Shown here: piece after piece, positions 26,956-41,540 of the stretch
How positions within the stretch are numbered: the stretch's first letter is position 1
How the letters are laid out: each line of letters opens with the position of its first letter
Notes under the pieces: model-generated
Seen by the model: only the letters and a program-made list of their open reading frames with translations
What the model was told of the DNA's origin: nothing
Database searches by the model: none
Source of the DNA: Verrucomicrobiota bacterium
Lineage (GTDB): Bacteria > Verrucomicrobiota > Verrucomicrobiia > Verrucomicrobiales > Akkermansiaceae
Direction of reading: 5' to 3'
NCBI GenBank assembly: GCA_017301995.1
Contig: JAFLEH010000008.1
Coordinates: 186,001-250,000, forward strand
DNA: 64,000 bases
Program-made: the position numbers and the translations under genes

Positions 26956-29757
26956 TCATGCCAAGAGTTGGCCCAGGACGTAGGGGAGGATGCCTCCGGC
27001 GCGGTAGTAGTCCTTTTCCACCGGGGTGTCGATGCGGACGACGACGGGGATGTCGAAGGTTTCGCCATCGGCCTTGTGGACGCGGAGGGTGGCTTGCTGC
27101 ATCGGCTTGAGGTCGTTGGAGATGCCGACGATGTCGAAGGTGGCGTCGGCGAGGTCCTTGACCTTGTCGTAGTCCGCCTTGTTGACGAAGTTGCAGGGCA
27201 GCACGCCCATGCCGACGAGGTTGCTGCGGTGGATGCGCTCGAACGACTTGGTGACGACGGCTTTCACGCCCAGCAGGTTGGTGCCTTTGGCCGCCCAGTC
27301 GCGGCTGGAGCCCATGCCATAGTCCTCGGCGCCGATGATGATGGTGGAAACGCCCTGGCTCTGATAGGTGGTGGCGGCATCGTAAATTGCCATGGTTTCG
27401 CCGTTGAGTTTGGTCACGCCGCCTTCCACGCCGGGCACCATGAGATTCTTGATGCGGACGTTGGCGAAGGTGCCGCGGGTCATCACGCGGTCGTTGCCGC
27501 GGCGCGATCCGTAGGAGTTGAAATCGGCGAAATCCACGCCATTTTCAGTCAGATAGCGGCCGGCCGGGCTGTCCTTCTTGATCGCGCCGGCGGGCGAGAT
27601 GTGGTCGGTGGTGACGCTGTCGCCGAAGATGCCGAGCGGGCGCGCGCCGATGATCTCCACGATGTCGCGCGGGACCGGAGAATAGCCTTCGAAGAACGGC
27701 GGCTCCTGGATGTAGGTGGAGGCGCGGTCCCACTGATAGACCTCGCCGGTGGAGGACTTGATGCCGTTCCACTTCGGATTCTGGTCGGCGAAACCGGTGT
27801 AGAGGCGTTGGAAAACCTCCGGCCGGAGGGCCGAGTTCAGCGCTTCCTCGACTTCCGCGGCGGTGGGCCAGATATCGCGCAGATAGACCGGATGGCCGTC
27901 GGCTCCGAAACCGAGCGGCTCGGTTTCCATGTCGATGTCCACGGTGCCGGCGATGGCGAATGCGACCACCAGCGGTGGCGACATGAGGAAATTCGCCTTG
28001 ATCGACTGATGGACGCGGGCCTCGAAGTTGCGGTTGCCGGAAAGCACGGAGGCCGCGACGATGTCCTCGCTTTTCACCACGTCCTCGATGCCCGGATCGA
28101 GCGGGCCCGAGTTTCCGATGCAGGTGGTGCAGCCGTAGCCGACGGTTTGGAAGCCCAGCAGGTCGAGTTCGGCCTGGAGGCCGGTTTGGTTGAGATAATC
28201 GGTGACCACGCGCGAGCCGGGGCCTAACGAGGTTTTGACCGACGGCTTGACGGTCAGGCCCTTTTCGTTGGCTTTTTTCGCCAGCAGGCCGGCGGCGATC
28301 ATCACGCTCGGGTTGCTGGTGTTGGTGCAGGAGGTGATGGCCGCGATCAGCACGGAACCGTGGGTGATGGTATCGGTCACGCCGCCCTTGCTGTCCACGG
28401 TGACCTCCCACAACGGATAGGAGGGATCGGTGTTTTCCTCGGTGACCACGCCGACCGAGGCACCGAAGGCCCTGCCGAGGCCGGGTGCCTCATCGGGCAC
28501 GCTGTCGAGGGTGGGCGGCAGGTCGAGCGGCTCGGTGGAACCAAGCGTCGGCTGCTTGTTGTAGCCATCCGGCGCGGGCGCGGTTAGAAGAGACGCCCAT
28601 TTTTGTTTGAGCGAGTCGATTTCGATACGGTCCTGCGGGCGTTTCGGGCCGGAGACGCAGGGTTTCACGGTGGAAATGTCGAGATCCACGATTTGGGAGA
28701 AATCGAGCGCGTCGCGGCCGGTGGGGATGCCCCACATTTGTTGGGCCTTGTAGTAGTTTTCAACCGTCTTGCACAGGTCTTCCGCGCGGCCGGTGCCTGC
28801 CAGATAGGCGACGGTGGCCTCGTCGATACCGAAGAAGCCCATGGTCGCACCGTATTCCGGGGCCATGTTGGCGATGGTGGCGCGGTCCGGCAGCGAGAGC
28901 GCTTGCGCGCCGGGGCCGTAGAACTCGACGAATTTTCCGACAACCTTGGTCTTGCGCAGCATTTCGGTGACGTGCAGCACGAGGTCGGTGGCGGTGACGC
29001 CCGCGGCGAGTTCGCCGGTTAGATAAACGCCGACGACTTCCGGCACGAGGAACGTGACCGGCTGGCCGAGCATTCCGGCCTCGGCCTCGATGCCGCCCAC
29101 GCCCCAGCCGACGACACCTAGACCGTTGATCATGGTGGTGTGGGAATCCGTGCCGACGAGCGTATCCGGATAGAACACGCCATCCTTCTCAAGCACGCAC
29201 TTGGCGAGGTATTCGAGGTTGACCTGATGGACGATGCCGATGCCGGGCGGCACGACCTTGAACGTCTCGAACGCCTGCTCGCCCCATTTCAGGAACTCGT
29301 AGCGTTCGCGGTTGCGGTGGAACTCGAGGTCCAGGTTTTTCGTTAGCGAATCGTTACCGCCGGCATAGTCCACCTGCACCGAGTGGTCCACCACCAGATC
29401 CACGGGCACCAGCGGCTCGATGATTTTCGCGTCCTTGCCCATGCCGTGGACGGCGGAGCGCATCGCCGCGAGGTCCACCAGCAGCGGCACTCCCGTGAAA
29501 TCCTGGAGCACGATGCGTGCCACGACGAACGGGATTTCGTAATCGCCCGGGGTTTTCGCGTTGTAGTTGGCGAGGTTTTGCACGTCCTGATCGGTCACCT
29601 TGAGGCCGTCGTTGTTGCGGAGCAGCGATTCGAGCACGATCCGGATGGAAACCGGCAGGCGGGAAACGCGGGAAAACCCGATTTCGGCGAGGGCCGGAAG
29701 CGAGTGAAAATGGCCGGTGGCACCGGTGCCGGTGGTGAAGGTGCGGAGCGTGTTCAT
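26956..29757 (-). CDS. acnA: aconitate hydratase A
   Basis: 933 residues, full length (the AcnA/IRP type is usually about 890). Interconverts citrate and isocitrate in the TCA cycle, in the cytoplasm. [4Fe-4S] ligands are visible: Cys477 in [10 protein letters not shown], and Cys543 and Cys546 in [10 protein letters not shown]; the spacing of 66 and 3 equals that of E. coli AcnA (435, 501, 504). Other signatures are [28 protein letters not shown] and the swivel-domain [17 protein letters not shown]. About 25 residues near 415-455 ([16 protein letters not shown]..) form an extra low-complexity linker. The promoter should lie in the 186-nt gap upstream. Confidence 0.97.
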   Translation of the reverse strand: MNTLRTFTTGTGATGHFHSLPALAEIGFSRVSRLPVSIRIVLESLLRNNDGLKVTDQDVQNLANYNAKTPGDYEIPFVVARIVLQDFTGVPLLVDLAAMRSAVHGMGKDAKIIEPLVPVDLVVDHSVQVDYAGGNDSLTKNLDLEFHRNRERYEFLKWGEQAFETFKVVPPGIGIVHQVNLEYLAKCVLEKDGVFYPDTLVGTDSHTTMINGLGVVGWGVGGIEAEAGMLGQPVTFLVPEVVGVYLTGELAAGVTATDLVLHVTEMLRKTKVVGKFVEFYGPGAQALSLPDRATIANMAPEYGATMGFFGIDEATVAYLAGTGRAEDLCKTVENYYKAQQMWGIPTGRDALDFSQIVDLDISTVKPCVSGPKRPQDRIEIDSLKQKWASLLTAPAPDGYNKQPTLGSTEPLDLPPTLDSVPDEAPGLGRAFGASVGVVTEENTDPSYPLWEVTVDSKGGVTDTITHGSVLIAAITSCTNTSNPSVMIAAGLLAKKANEKGLTVKPSVKTSLGPGSRVVTDYLNQTGLQAELDLLGFQTVGYGCTTCIGNSGPLDPGIEDVVKSEDIVAASVLSGNRNFEARVHQSIKANFLMSPPLVVAFAIAGTVDIDMETEPLGFGADGHPVYLRDIWPTAAEVEEALNSALRPEVFQRLYTGFADQNPKWNGIKSSTGEVYQWDRASTYIQEPPFFEGYSPVPRDIVEIIGARPLGIFGDSVTTDHISPAGAIKKDSPAGRYLTENGVDFADFNSYGSRRGNDRVMTRGTFANVRIKNLMVPGVEGGVTKLNGETMAIYDAATTYQSQGVSTIIIGAEDYGMGSSRDWAAKGTNLLGVKAVVTKSFERIHRSNLVGMGVLPCNFVNKADYDKVKDLADATFDIVGISNDLKPMQQATLRVHKADGETFDIPVVVRIDTPVEKDYYRAGGILPYVLGQLLA

Positions 29758-29943
29758 GGTGGGTCGATTCGGTTGATGAGGCGTGAAACCGCGCGGAGGA
29801 TATGAATGCCGGACGATTTGTCAAAAAGGTTCCGCCGATTTGTGGGCGCCGCTATCGCCAAAAGCCCGGATTTCCGCAACATGGTCGGGCCATGAGCGGA
29901 AATTGGCGGTTGTGGACGCCGGGTCAGCCGGGCCGCGAGGGCA

Positions 29944-33996
<4,053 letters not shown>

Positions 33997-34070
33997 TCAC
34001 GAATTTGCGGGATGGAATGATCCGAGATCCGGGTTGCGGGACGACCGATCCGACCCTAGGCTGGGTCCGC

Positions 34071-36107
34071 ATGAGAGGACTTGCGAGCCGGCCATGGGTC
34101 CCGATGATGGTGGTCGCGTGTTTCGCGTCGCTGCCACGGCCGGCGACCGCCGAATCCGGACCTCCGGATGACGGGATTTCGCACGGGATTGCCATGAGGC
34201 TGAGCGGACGCCTTCCGGCGGTTGAAGCCAGATTGGCGGAAATCGCTGAGGAAACCGCACGGTTGCCGGTGATGCCGGACATGGATTCGTTAGGCAGCCA
34301 CGGCTACCACTCCGATTTCACGATGGATTCGGAAAGCAACTGGTTCCGGATCGATTGGCCCGAGCCGAGGCGGATCGACGGCATCGCGCTGATTCCGACG
34401 CGCCTCACCACCCAGAGCGGGGAAATGTCGAACTACGGGCTGCCGAACCGGTTGCGGATTGAGGCGGGCAGGCCCGGAAAGGACGCGCCGGAGGTCATCG
34501 CGGAGTTGAGCGACACATGCCTGGAGATGCGGCGGGGCGAGCCGGTGTTTCTATCAGTCGGGCCACTGGAGGTCCGGTGGCTGAGGGTGATCCCCATCGA
34601 CCTGCCGCCTTTGCCCGGAAAGTCGGTTAGGTTCTTCTCGGTTTCCGAGTTTCTCGTGTTTGATGGTCCGCGCAACATCGCTCCTGAGGGTGGGTTGTCC
34701 GCTGGATACAGCATCGACGCGGAAGTCGGATGGAACATCCGCTACCTTGTGGACGGGCAATCTCCGCTGGGTCCACCCGAGAAGCCGCCGCATCCGAAGT
34801 GCCTGGGCTGGCACGCGGACATCGCCGCCACAGGCGATACCGTGACCTGGGCCGCCGTGGATCTCGGCGTCGCGCGGACCGTTGACCGCGTTCGGATTGT
34901 CGCGGCAAAGGGGGATTCTCCGGTGAAAGGGCCGGGATTCGGGTTTCCCGCGGGATTTCGGATAGAAACCAGTCCCGACGCTGCGGGCGATCAATGGACG
35001 GAGGTCTGGAACTCCGGCGCGGATCTCTATCAGAATCCGGGATACAATCCGGTGGACCTGTCCTTTCCGCCGCATACGGCACGGAGGGTGCGCCTTTTCA
35101 TCGACAAGCAGCACCAGCCGGACCACCTCACCGCGCCGCGGGTGTTGCTCTCGGAGTTCGAGATCTATCATGACGGGGAATTGCTGTCACTCGACAAACC
35201 CGTGGCCACATCGGACCGGGTGAAATCGCGCCCCCACGACGCCACCCGGATATGGAGCGGAGACGGACTCACGGACGGATGCACGTCCACCGGAACCTTG
35301 ATTCCCCAACGCCAATGGGTGGAGGAATTGGCCACGAGGTTCAGGCTTTCGGTCGAACGGAGCGCGTTGCTGAAGGAGCGGGCACGCGTTCTAACCGCTA
35401 CCCGCGCGTGGACGCTCGCCACGGCGTTCACGGTGTTGGGAATCACGATCATCGGCCTAACGGTCTGGATGATCCGGCTTCGGTTGGCCGCACGGAGGCA
35501 CATCCGAAACCTGCGGAGGAGAATCTCCAGCGACCTGCACGACGAAGTGGGATCGAACCTCGCCACCATTTCGTTGCTCGCGGAAATTGGTCCGTCCGAT
35601 GCCGGACGGGCACCCTTGGGTGACATCGGCAGGTTGGCCCGCGAGGCGTCGCTCTCGCTCCATGAGATCGTGGATCTCACGCTCGTCCCGAAACGGGCGC
35701 GGAAACCGTTGCCGGAGCGCCTCCGCGAAATCGCGGGGCTGATGCTCAAGGACCACCGCTGGCAATTGGAGGGGGAAGCCTCTCCGGAACTCGACCCCGA
35801 ACAACGGCGCAATCTGATTTTCTATTTCAAGGAAGCTCTGCACAACATTCTCCGTCATGCCAAAGCGGCCGAGGTTTCCATCCGATTGGCGGCGGACGGA
35901 CGGGATGTTTTGCTAACAATATCGGACGATGGGGTGGGACTCCCACCCGCTCCCCCGGCCGGGGGTCCCCGTTTGCGCACGCTTGAACAACGCGCCGAGT
36001 CCCTCCATGGCGGATTGGAGATTCACACCGGCCCGGGCCGGGGAACCACCCTCATTCTGCGTTTTCCCTTGAAAACCGATTCCAAACGACGAAAAATGGC
36101 CCTATGA
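34071..36107 (+). CDS. sensor histidine kinase (NarL-type) with discoidin-like ectodomain
   Basis: 678 residues from ATG 34071, which puts a signal peptide at the N terminus (PWVPMMVVACFASLPRPATAE); the open frame reaches 33843 but that part looks non-coding. The periplasmic region has two F5/8 type C-like blocks (ESNWFRIDWPEPRRIDGIALIP.. and DTVTWAAVDLGVARTVDRVRIV..LLSEFEIYHDG). One membrane helix follows (about 443-468), then HisKA_3 with His490 in SSDLHDEVGSNL, and a HATPase with NILRHAKAAEVSI and ISDDGVGLP. Its stop overlaps the response regulator start by 4 nt (ATGA). Divergent from the GH2 gene at a 250-nt gap, so it may control that enzyme. Confidence 0.88.
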   Translation: MRGLASRPWVPMMVVACFASLPRPATAESGPPDDGISHGIAMRLSGRLPAVEARLAEIAEETARLPVMPDMDSLGSHGYHSDFTMDSESNWFRIDWPEPRRIDGIALIPTRLTTQSGEMSNYGLPNRLRIEAGRPGKDAPEVIAELSDTCLEMRRGEPVFLSVGPLEVRWLRVIPIDLPPLPGKSVRFFSVSEFLVFDGPRNIAPEGGLSAGYSIDAEVGWNIRYLVDGQSPLGPPEKPPHPKCLGWHADIAATGDTVTWAAVDLGVARTVDRVRIVAAKGDSPVKGPGFGFPAGFRIETSPDAAGDQWTEVWNSGADLYQNPGYNPVDLSFPPHTARRVRLFIDKQHQPDHLTAPRVLLSEFEIYHDGELLSLDKPVATSDRVKSRPHDATRIWSGDGLTDGCTSTGTLIPQRQWVEELATRFRLSVERSALLKERARVLTATRAWTLATAFTVLGITIIGLTVWMIRLRLAARRHIRNLRRRISSDLHDEVGSNLATISLLAEIGPSDAGRAPLGDIGRLAREASLSLHEIVDLTLVPKRARKPLPERLREIAGLMLKDHRWQLEGEASPELDPEQRRNLIFYFKEALHNILRHAKAAEVSIRLAADGRDVLLTISDDGVGLPPAPPAGGPRLRTLEQRAESLHGGLEIHTGPGRGTTLILRFPLKTDSKRRKMAL

Positions 36108-36736
36108 AGCAGGTTTGTTTGATAGAAGATCATCAGGACTACCGCCGGGCGCTGAAACACGCCATCGACGGCAGCGGCAACCTCGCGTGCAAGCTCGCGT
36201 TCTCATCGATCGAGGCCTGCCTGGAGGGCACCGGGCCGGGCACCGGGGTGGATGTGATCCTGTTGGATCTCGGCCTGCCCGGGATGCACGGCGTGGCGGG
36301 AATTCCGGAACTCCGGAAACGGTTTCCGGATGCCAAAATCCTCGTGCTAACCGTCTATGACCACAAGCCGGTGGTGTTGGAGGCGTTGGCGGCCGGGGCA
36401 AATGGTTACCTGCTGAAAGCGGATCACATCGACACGATCCTCCGCGGAATCAACGAAATGCTGGAAGGTGGCGCCCCGCTGAACAGCCATATCGCCCGGA
36501 TGATACTCGCCACCTTCAATGCGGTGGCACCCGCAAGACCGGACATCGAACTCACCGAGCGGGAGCGGGAAACCCTCGCGCTGCTCGGCAAGGGCCTCAT
36601 CAAAAAGGAAATCGCCGATGCCCTCGGTGTTTCCTATCACACCGTGGACACCCACGTCCGCAACATCTACGGCAAGCTCCAGGTCCACAACCTATCCGGC
36701 GCGGTCGCCAAGGCCATGCAGCTCGGCCTGATCTGA
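36104..36736 (+). CDS. NarL/FixJ-type response regulator
   Basis: 210 residues. Receiver domain: acidic Glu8/Asp9, phospho-acceptor Asp55 in ILLDLGLPG, Thr83 and Lys105 in YLLKAD. LuxR-type helix-turn-helix at the C terminus: LTERERETLALLGKGLIKKEIADALGVSYHTVDTHVRNIYGKL. It is a DNA-binding activator or repressor phosphorylated by the kinase it overlaps by 4 nt. Target genes are not shown; the divergently transcribed GH2 gene is the obvious candidate. Confidence 0.95.
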   Translation: MKQVCLIEDHQDYRRALKHAIDGSGNLACKLAFSSIEACLEGTGPGTGVDVILLDLGLPGMHGVAGIPELRKRFPDAKILVLTVYDHKPVVLEALAAGANGYLLKADHIDTILRGINEMLEGGAPLNSHIARMILATFNAVAPARPDIELTERERETLALLGKGLIKKEIADALGVSYHTVDTHVRNIYGKLQVHNLSGAVAKAMQLGLI

Positions 36737-36906
36737 CTCACATGGGTCCGCATGGATCTGGAGGTCGAGTCCACGGTGAATTTGGCGCGGTTTCGAGGTG
36801 GCATCCGGCCGGGCCATGGGCCTTTTCAACTTGCATCGTTCCATAGCACCTGTTTCCCTCCCTGCGGCGCGCGCGCCGTTTTTCCCATCCCCAACGCTCC
36901 CACATC

Positions 36907-37851
36907 ATGCTCCCAGTCATCATCGGCGGCACCGTCGCCATCGACCACGTCAAGACTCCGACCGCCGAAGCTTCCAATTTGTTAGGTGGTTCGGCTTCCT
37001 ACGCAGCCATCGCCGCATCCTATTTCACCAAACCGGTTCATCTCGTTGGGATCATCGGCAAGGATTTCCCGCAGGAGCATCTCGATCTGTTGGAAAGCCG
37101 GGGCGTCACGCTGGACGGATTGGAACGCTCGTCGGGCGATTCGTTTTCATGGTCGGGCGAATACCACGCCAACATGAACGACCGCACCACCCGCCAGGTG
37201 GACATCAACGTGCTGGAAAACTGGGTGGTCAAGGTGCCGTCCATGATCGCCGCCGCGCCGGTGGTGGTGCTGGCCAACATGTCGCCCGATAACCAACTCC
37301 AGATGCTCGACCAATGCACCGCCGCCAAGCCGTTTGTCGTAGCGGACACCATGGATCTCTGGATCAGCATCGCCAACGAACGGCTGCACGAGGTGCTCCG
37401 CCGGATCGACCTGCTGGTGATCAACGAAAGCGAGGCCCGCACGTTTGTGGACACGAGCAATCTGGTGGTCGCGGGTCGCCGGTTGCTGGCCAAGGGGCCG
37501 CAATACGTGGTGATCAAGCTTGGTGAATTTGGCGCGATGCTGTTTTCCGCCGAGGCCGCCGACGGCGATCTAACCGAGGAGAATTTCTTCCGTTGCGCCG
37601 CGTTTCCGCTCCATGAGGTGGCGGATCCCACCGGCGCGGGTGATTCATTCCTCGGCGCGCTGGCCGGATGCCTCGCCGCAACCGGGCGCGACGAGTTCAC
37701 CTTCGGCGACATCCGCAAAGCGGTGGTTGAGGGGTCGGTGGTGGCCTCGTTCACCTGCGAGGCGTTTTCCACCCGCCGGCTCCAGGAAATCTCACGTGCG
37801 GACATCGACACGCGCCTCGCCTTCCTCCGGGCGATCACCCACTGGGCCTAA
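36907..37851 (+). CDS. PfkB family carbohydrate kinase
   Basis: 314 residues. N-terminal GGTVAIDHVKTP and GGSASYAAIAASYFTKPVHLVGIIGKDF correspond to the PfkB substrate-binding region, and DPTGAGDSF (240-248) is the family signature with catalytic Asp246. An ATP-dependent sugar or nucleoside kinase. The product could be adenosine, ribose or another sugar phosphate; the sequence does not settle it. The 3' end overlaps the convergent beta-helix gene by 4 nt. No partner on the same strand. Confidence 0.9.
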   Translation: MLPVIIGGTVAIDHVKTPTAEASNLLGGSASYAAIAASYFTKPVHLVGIIGKDFPQEHLDLLESRGVTLDGLERSSGDSFSWSGEYHANMNDRTTRQVDINVLENWVVKVPSMIAAAPVVVLANMSPDNQLQMLDQCTAAKPFVVADTMDLWISIANERLHEVLRRIDLLVINESEARTFVDTSNLVVAGRRLLAKGPQYVVIKLGEFGAMLFSAEAADGDLTEENFFRCAAFPLHEVADPTGAGDSFLGALAGCLAATGRDEFTFGDIRKAVVEGSVVASFTCEAFSTRRLQEISRADIDTRLAFLRAITHWA

Positions 37852-39188
37852 CGGGCCTTGGCGGCGAACGCGCCCGGCATGGCTCCGCCGTCCTTGCGCA
37901 GCACCGCGTTGGCTGGCGCCTGGTATTCCCACACCAGCGCGAATTTTCCATCCCGCATGCCGCAGACGGCGGGAATCGGGAGTTTGGCAATCCCGAGATC
38001 CTTCCCTTTGGTTAGGGGAGCGGCGGCATCGTTGGGATGATAGTCGCCGCGTCCCGGATCGGCGAACATTCCCATCACGGCGGTGGCCGGGTTGGCGGCG
38101 CGGGAAACACCCGGCGGCAGCGGATCAAAGCCCGCGGCGAGCCGGTTTTCCGTGCCGATGCAGTTGGTGAGATCCGCGCCGTTGCGGGCGGCGACGAGAA
38201 CCATGCGGCGCTGGCCGGAGCCTCCGTCCGCCACAATGTTTCCGACCAACCGGACCCGCGCGCCGGGAGCGGATAGATCGACCGTCGGCGATAGAAACGG
38301 CGTGACGATGGTGTTGTTGAGCAGGGTGAGTGTTCCGTCGTGGTTCTTGCCTCCATCCTGGCCAAAGTGGATCACCGCGCGGTTTCCGGAGCATTCCGGG
38401 TCTTTCACGATCAGGTTTCCCGCCAGCAAAGCGTCACTGCCGGGGCGTTCGGTTTCAGCGGCGTCCACCAGGTCGAACTCGCGGTTGTTGGAGTGATGGA
38501 TGTGGCAGGCGATGACGGCGGTGAAACCGGCGCGGCTCTTCACATTGTGCCCGGTGAGCGACGAGTGGACCTCGCAGCCGAACAGCGTCACACCGGCACC
38601 TCCCAGATAGAGATTGTGGTTCTGGCCGGGTTCCTTGAAGTCGCCGTTGTGATGGATCCCGCAACGTTCGATGAACTGGTTCGCGCCTGCCGTCCGGCTG
38701 CCGTCGCCATTCGACATGACTCCCATGTCGTTATGGTGGATCTCACAATTTATAACCGTCACGTCGTTGGCGCTCTGGATCCGCACGCCGGCACCGTTGT
38801 GGCTGGCGTTGTGCGCGCCCGAAAGGTCGAAGCCTTCCAACACGCAACCGTCCGCGTCCGGATTGAATTGGAAAATCGCCCGCGGCACCCGACCGATGCC
38901 GGAGTGGTCACCCCCTTCGCCAGAAACAACGATTCGCCCCCCGGCCGATCCGGGCACGCCGCGGAACGTCACTTTCGGGACGTTCACGGATACCGACACC
39001 GCCCGGTAAGGCGACCCGTTGGCAAGCGGATGGACCAGCACCACATCACCTTCTCGGGCGGCGGCGTTGGCCTGCTCGATCCGCTCGAACCGCTTTCCGG
39101 GGCCGACCTCGAGAGTGGCTCCTAACAGCAGTCCGGGCGAGACAAACTCAACGGACCAAAGAACAAACGGAATGCGGGATGATTTCAT
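37848..39188 (-). CDS. exported right-handed beta-helix protein
   Basis: 446 residues from ATG 39188 (signal-like MKSSRIPFVLWSVEFVSPGLLLGA). The body is the parallel beta-helix fold of pectate-lyase-like proteins: LEVGPGKRFERIEQANAAAREGD, then turns such as NDVTVINCEIHHNDMGVMSN, CGIHHNGDF, VTLFGCEVHSS, AVIACHIHHSN, LAGNLIVKDP and LTLLNNTIVTP. It is probably a polysaccharide lyase, glycosidase or binding protein acting outside the cytoplasm; no catalytic set is obvious. A longer frame to 39635 overlaps the divergent gene at 39313 and reads like noise. Confidence 0.82.
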   Translation of the reverse strand: MKSSRIPFVLWSVEFVSPGLLLGATLEVGPGKRFERIEQANAAAREGDVVLVHPLANGSPYRAVSVSVNVPKVTFRGVPGSAGGRIVVSGEGGDHSGIGRVPRAIFQFNPDADGCVLEGFDLSGAHNASHNGAGVRIQSANDVTVINCEIHHNDMGVMSNGDGSRTAGANQFIERCGIHHNGDFKEPGQNHNLYLGGAGVTLFGCEVHSSLTGHNVKSRAGFTAVIACHIHHSNNREFDLVDAAETERPGSDALLAGNLIVKDPECSGNRAVIHFGQDGGKNHDGTLTLLNNTIVTPFLSPTVDLSAPGARVRLVGNIVADGGSGQRRMVLVAARNGADLTNCIGTENRLAAGFDPLPPGVSRAANPATAVMGMFADPGRGDYHPNDAAAPLTKGKDLGIAKLPIPAVCGMRDGKFALVWEYQAPANAVLRKDGGAMPGAFAAKAR

Positions 39189-39312
39189 GATGACGTGGCG
39201 GGACTTACCTCCCGTAAACGCACGACGCCGGAAAACTCTTACGCGGGAGCGAGCCCGGATGGTTCGGAGGATTCCCCTTGTCCCGTGGTCGCGGCATAGG
39301 CAGGATCGGGCC

Positions 39313-40305
39313 ATGAAAATGCGGTTGAAACATATTCTGACACTCGCGTTCGGGCTCGCCGGCTGTCTGCACGCGGCGGACGATGCGGTATTCAAATCCG
39401 CCGATGGCGCGAAATCGTTCACCGGCCGACCGGTGGAAGTGGTGTCGCTGGGAAAAGGCATCGTTAGAATCGCGCGGACCGGCGGCGGCACGGTGGACTC
39501 TCCGGTCACCGCGTTTTCCGAGGCCGACCGCGCCAAGCTGAAACTCTGGATGGAGAGAGAATCGGCCGATCCACAGGTTGTGGTGAACCGCCGGCTTGCG
39601 GCCGCAGCCCATCCGGCGGTCCTCTTCATCGGCAACAGCTACAGTTTCCAGGTGCCCGGCGTTTTCTCTCAAATTGCCAAGGCGGAGGGGAAGAACGTGG
39701 TGGTGGAGCAGGTGACGTTTGGCGGGTGGACCCTCCAGCGGCATGCCGCCAATCCGGACACGCTCGCGGCAATCCGCAAGCGCAAGTGGGACGTGATCGT
39801 TCTTCAGGAGCAGAGCCAGGTGCCCGCGTTCCTGCCGGAGCAACGGGATAGCCAGATGCTGCCGCCGCTCAAATCCCTCGTGTCCGCGATCACCGAATCC
39901 GGCGCGTTGCCGGCGCTCTATCAAACGTGGGGCCGCCGCGACGGCGACCGCGAAAACGCAGCCGCGTTTTCCGATGACACCTTCGGGAAAATGCACCAGC
40001 GGCTGGAATCGGCGTTCGCCCTCGCCCGGAAACAAAACCCCAACCTAACCGCCGTGCCGGTGGGAGCGGCGTGGGCGGAGCGGATGAAGTCGGACGCCGG
40101 CAAGGCCCTCTTCAATCCTCAGGACGGCAGCCATCCTTCCGCGCAAGGCAACCATCTCGCGGCCGCGGTGTTTTTCTCGGCGCTCTTCAACGCGAAGGTC
40201 ACCCACAAGCCCGCCAACATTCCCGACGCCGCCGCGCTCAATGAACTCGCGTTTCTAACCGCCCTTCACCGTCCCCTCGCCTATCCGGTGGCGGAGGGTG
40301 GCTGA
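39313..40305 (+). CDS. exported SGNH/GDSL-type hydrolase
   Basis: 330 residues from ATG 39313; the signal peptide ends near CLHAAD. A 40-60-residue beta-rich segment (SFTGRPVEVVSLGKGIVRIAR) precedes the SGNH domain. Block I is VLFIGNSYSF with candidate Ser109; VEQVTFGGWTL and WDVIVLQEQSQ follow; block V is DGSHPSAQGNH with Asp271 and His274. This resembles the DUF4886-like branch of SGNH hydrolases seen near carbohydrate genes. It likely acts as an esterase on acylated glycans. It is divergent from the beta-helix gene across about 120 nt and convergent with the LprI-like gene. Confidence 0.75.
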   Translation: MKMRLKHILTLAFGLAGCLHAADDAVFKSADGAKSFTGRPVEVVSLGKGIVRIARTGGGTVDSPVTAFSEADRAKLKLWMERESADPQVVVNRRLAAAAHPAVLFIGNSYSFQVPGVFSQIAKAEGKNVVVEQVTFGGWTLQRHAANPDTLAAIRKRKWDVIVLQEQSQVPAFLPEQRDSQMLPPLKSLVSAITESGALPALYQTWGRRDGDRENAAAFSDDTFGKMHQRLESAFALARKQNPNLTAVPVGAAWAERMKSDAGKALFNPQDGSHPSAQGNHLAAAVFFSALFNAKVTHKPANIPDAAALNELAFLTALHRPLAYPVAEGG

Positions 40306-40324
40306 GCGACCGGCGGACGCCTCA

Positions 40325-41059
40325 CTACTTGTCGTCCTTTTCCCCGTTCAGCAGCGCGGTTTTCTCCTTTTGGGTCAGGCTGCGGATCTTGATGTATTTG
40401 CCGTCGAAGTAAGCCCGCGCTCCATGGAAAAAACGGGTATTAGCGCCAATGATTTCGAACTCCTTGTCGCGGAGGATGAAGCTCAGGCTGGTTTCCTCGT
40501 CTTCGCCATCGGCTTTCACGCTGAACCAGCCGATGGTTTGGTTCCATTTCGCGGTGCCGCTGATCTCTCCGGTGTGGCTGGTGGGACCGCGCACGCATTC
40601 GATGGAAAACACCAGCACGCCTTTCTGTTCGACGATCCGGACACTGCCTCCGCAACTGTCGGACCATTCGCCGGTTAGATTCTCGTCCTCCCCCCACTTC
40701 CGGGTGAATCCCAGAAGCCACCTTGTGCGTTCTTCCGCCATGAAGGCGGCGGTTTCGAGGTATTCGGGCGAGGTTAGAGGGAGTTCTCCCTCGTGGGCCA
40801 CGCCCGCGTGCAACGGCGATCGGGCGATGGAATCGCGGTATTCAAGCCATGCTTTCTGGTCCTGCTTCAGCCCGGCGAACTCGCTTTCTCCAAGAGCGGC
40901 CTTGGCGGTGCTCCAGGCGGCGTTGAGGGCTTTGTCGGCTCTATCAAAATGGGCCTTGGCCGTGGCGGGATCGGTCTTTTCCTCGTCGGCGATGCCGAGG
41001 GAGACGGTCGCGGAAAATACCAGGGCCAGTGCGGGCAGGAAACGGACGGGGTTTGTCAT
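40325..41059 (-). CDS. LprI-like (DUF1311) exported protein
   Basis: 244 residues. Signal peptide MTNPVRFLPALALVFSATVSLG. Residues about 35-110 match the LprI/DUF1311 pattern: DRADKALNAAWSTAKAALGESEFAGLKQDQKAWLEYRDS, with an Asn/Trp pattern and a TAAFMAEERTRWLLG ending. The C-terminal 100 residues form a beta-rich domain with two cysteines (DSCGG.. and SIEC). LprI proteins inhibit lysozyme in some bacteria; that role here is an inference. The 3' end lies 19 nt from the convergent SGNH gene. Confidence 0.72.
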   Translation of the reverse strand: MTNPVRFLPALALVFSATVSLGIADEEKTDPATAKAHFDRADKALNAAWSTAKAALGESEFAGLKQDQKAWLEYRDSIARSPLHAGVAHEGELPLTSPEYLETAAFMAEERTRWLLGFTRKWGEDENLTGEWSDSCGGSVRIVEQKGVLVFSIECVRGPTSHTGEISGTAKWNQTIGWFSVKADGEDEETSLSFILRDKEFEIIGANTRFFHGARAYFDGKYIKIRSLTQKEKTALLNGEKDDK

Positions 41060-41177
41060 GAAGTGGGGCGTTTGAGCGGGGTATACGAAAGGGACGCCAC
41101 GGAGCCGCGGTTGTCAAGCTCCGGACCGGGTGAAATCCGCGGTTGCGGGATGGCCGGAAATGGCGCACACTCGGCGC

Positions 41178-41540
41178 ATGCGAACGAGCTTCAAATGGCT
41201 GGCCGCGATTTCGGCCGGATGGATGCTGGCCGCCTGCGCCGGTGGCGGCGGGGCGTCGGGAGATCTTGGCGGCGCGGATCCGCCGGAGGGTGGCATTTCC
41301 GAGGTGCCCAACCCGAATGCCGCGATGGCCGCGAAAAGCGGGAAACCGATAGGCCGATTGCAGCGCGGTCACGAAATGTACATGCTGAAATGCGCCGAGT
41401 GCCATTACTACAAGCTGCCCCAGCAAATCAACGTCGCCGCCTGGCAGGCCGGGCGGTTGCGGTCGGATTGCGGCGTGGATATCGCCGGCGGCGATACGGC
41501 GGCGGTGGTGGATTATGTGGCAGCCGTGAAGTCGATGTGA
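41178..41540 (+). CDS. monohaem c-type cytochrome lipoprotein
   Basis: 120 residues from ATG 41178. A lipoprotein signal peptide ends in LAAC with Cys20 as the likely lipidated residue, followed by a Gly-rich spacer. One haem motif ([11 protein letters not shown]) follows; a possible distal ligand is not obvious. The rest resembles the C-terminal half of small class I cytochromes ([33 protein letters not shown]). A small electron carrier at the membrane surface is likely. Its TGA overlaps the GTG start of the LysE-type gene (GTGA), indicating translational coupling, although the two functions are not obviously related. Confidence 0.75.
   Translation: MRTSFKWLAAISAGWMLAACAGGGGASGDLGGADPPEGGISEVPNPNAAMAAKSGKPIGRLQRGHEMYMLKCAECHYYKLPQQINVAAWQAGRLRSDCGVDIAGGDTAAVVDYVAAVKSM

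Noticed and set aside
26911..28227. 438-codon open frame on the plus strand
   Set aside because: Antisense to aconitase; strongly biased composition and no domain.
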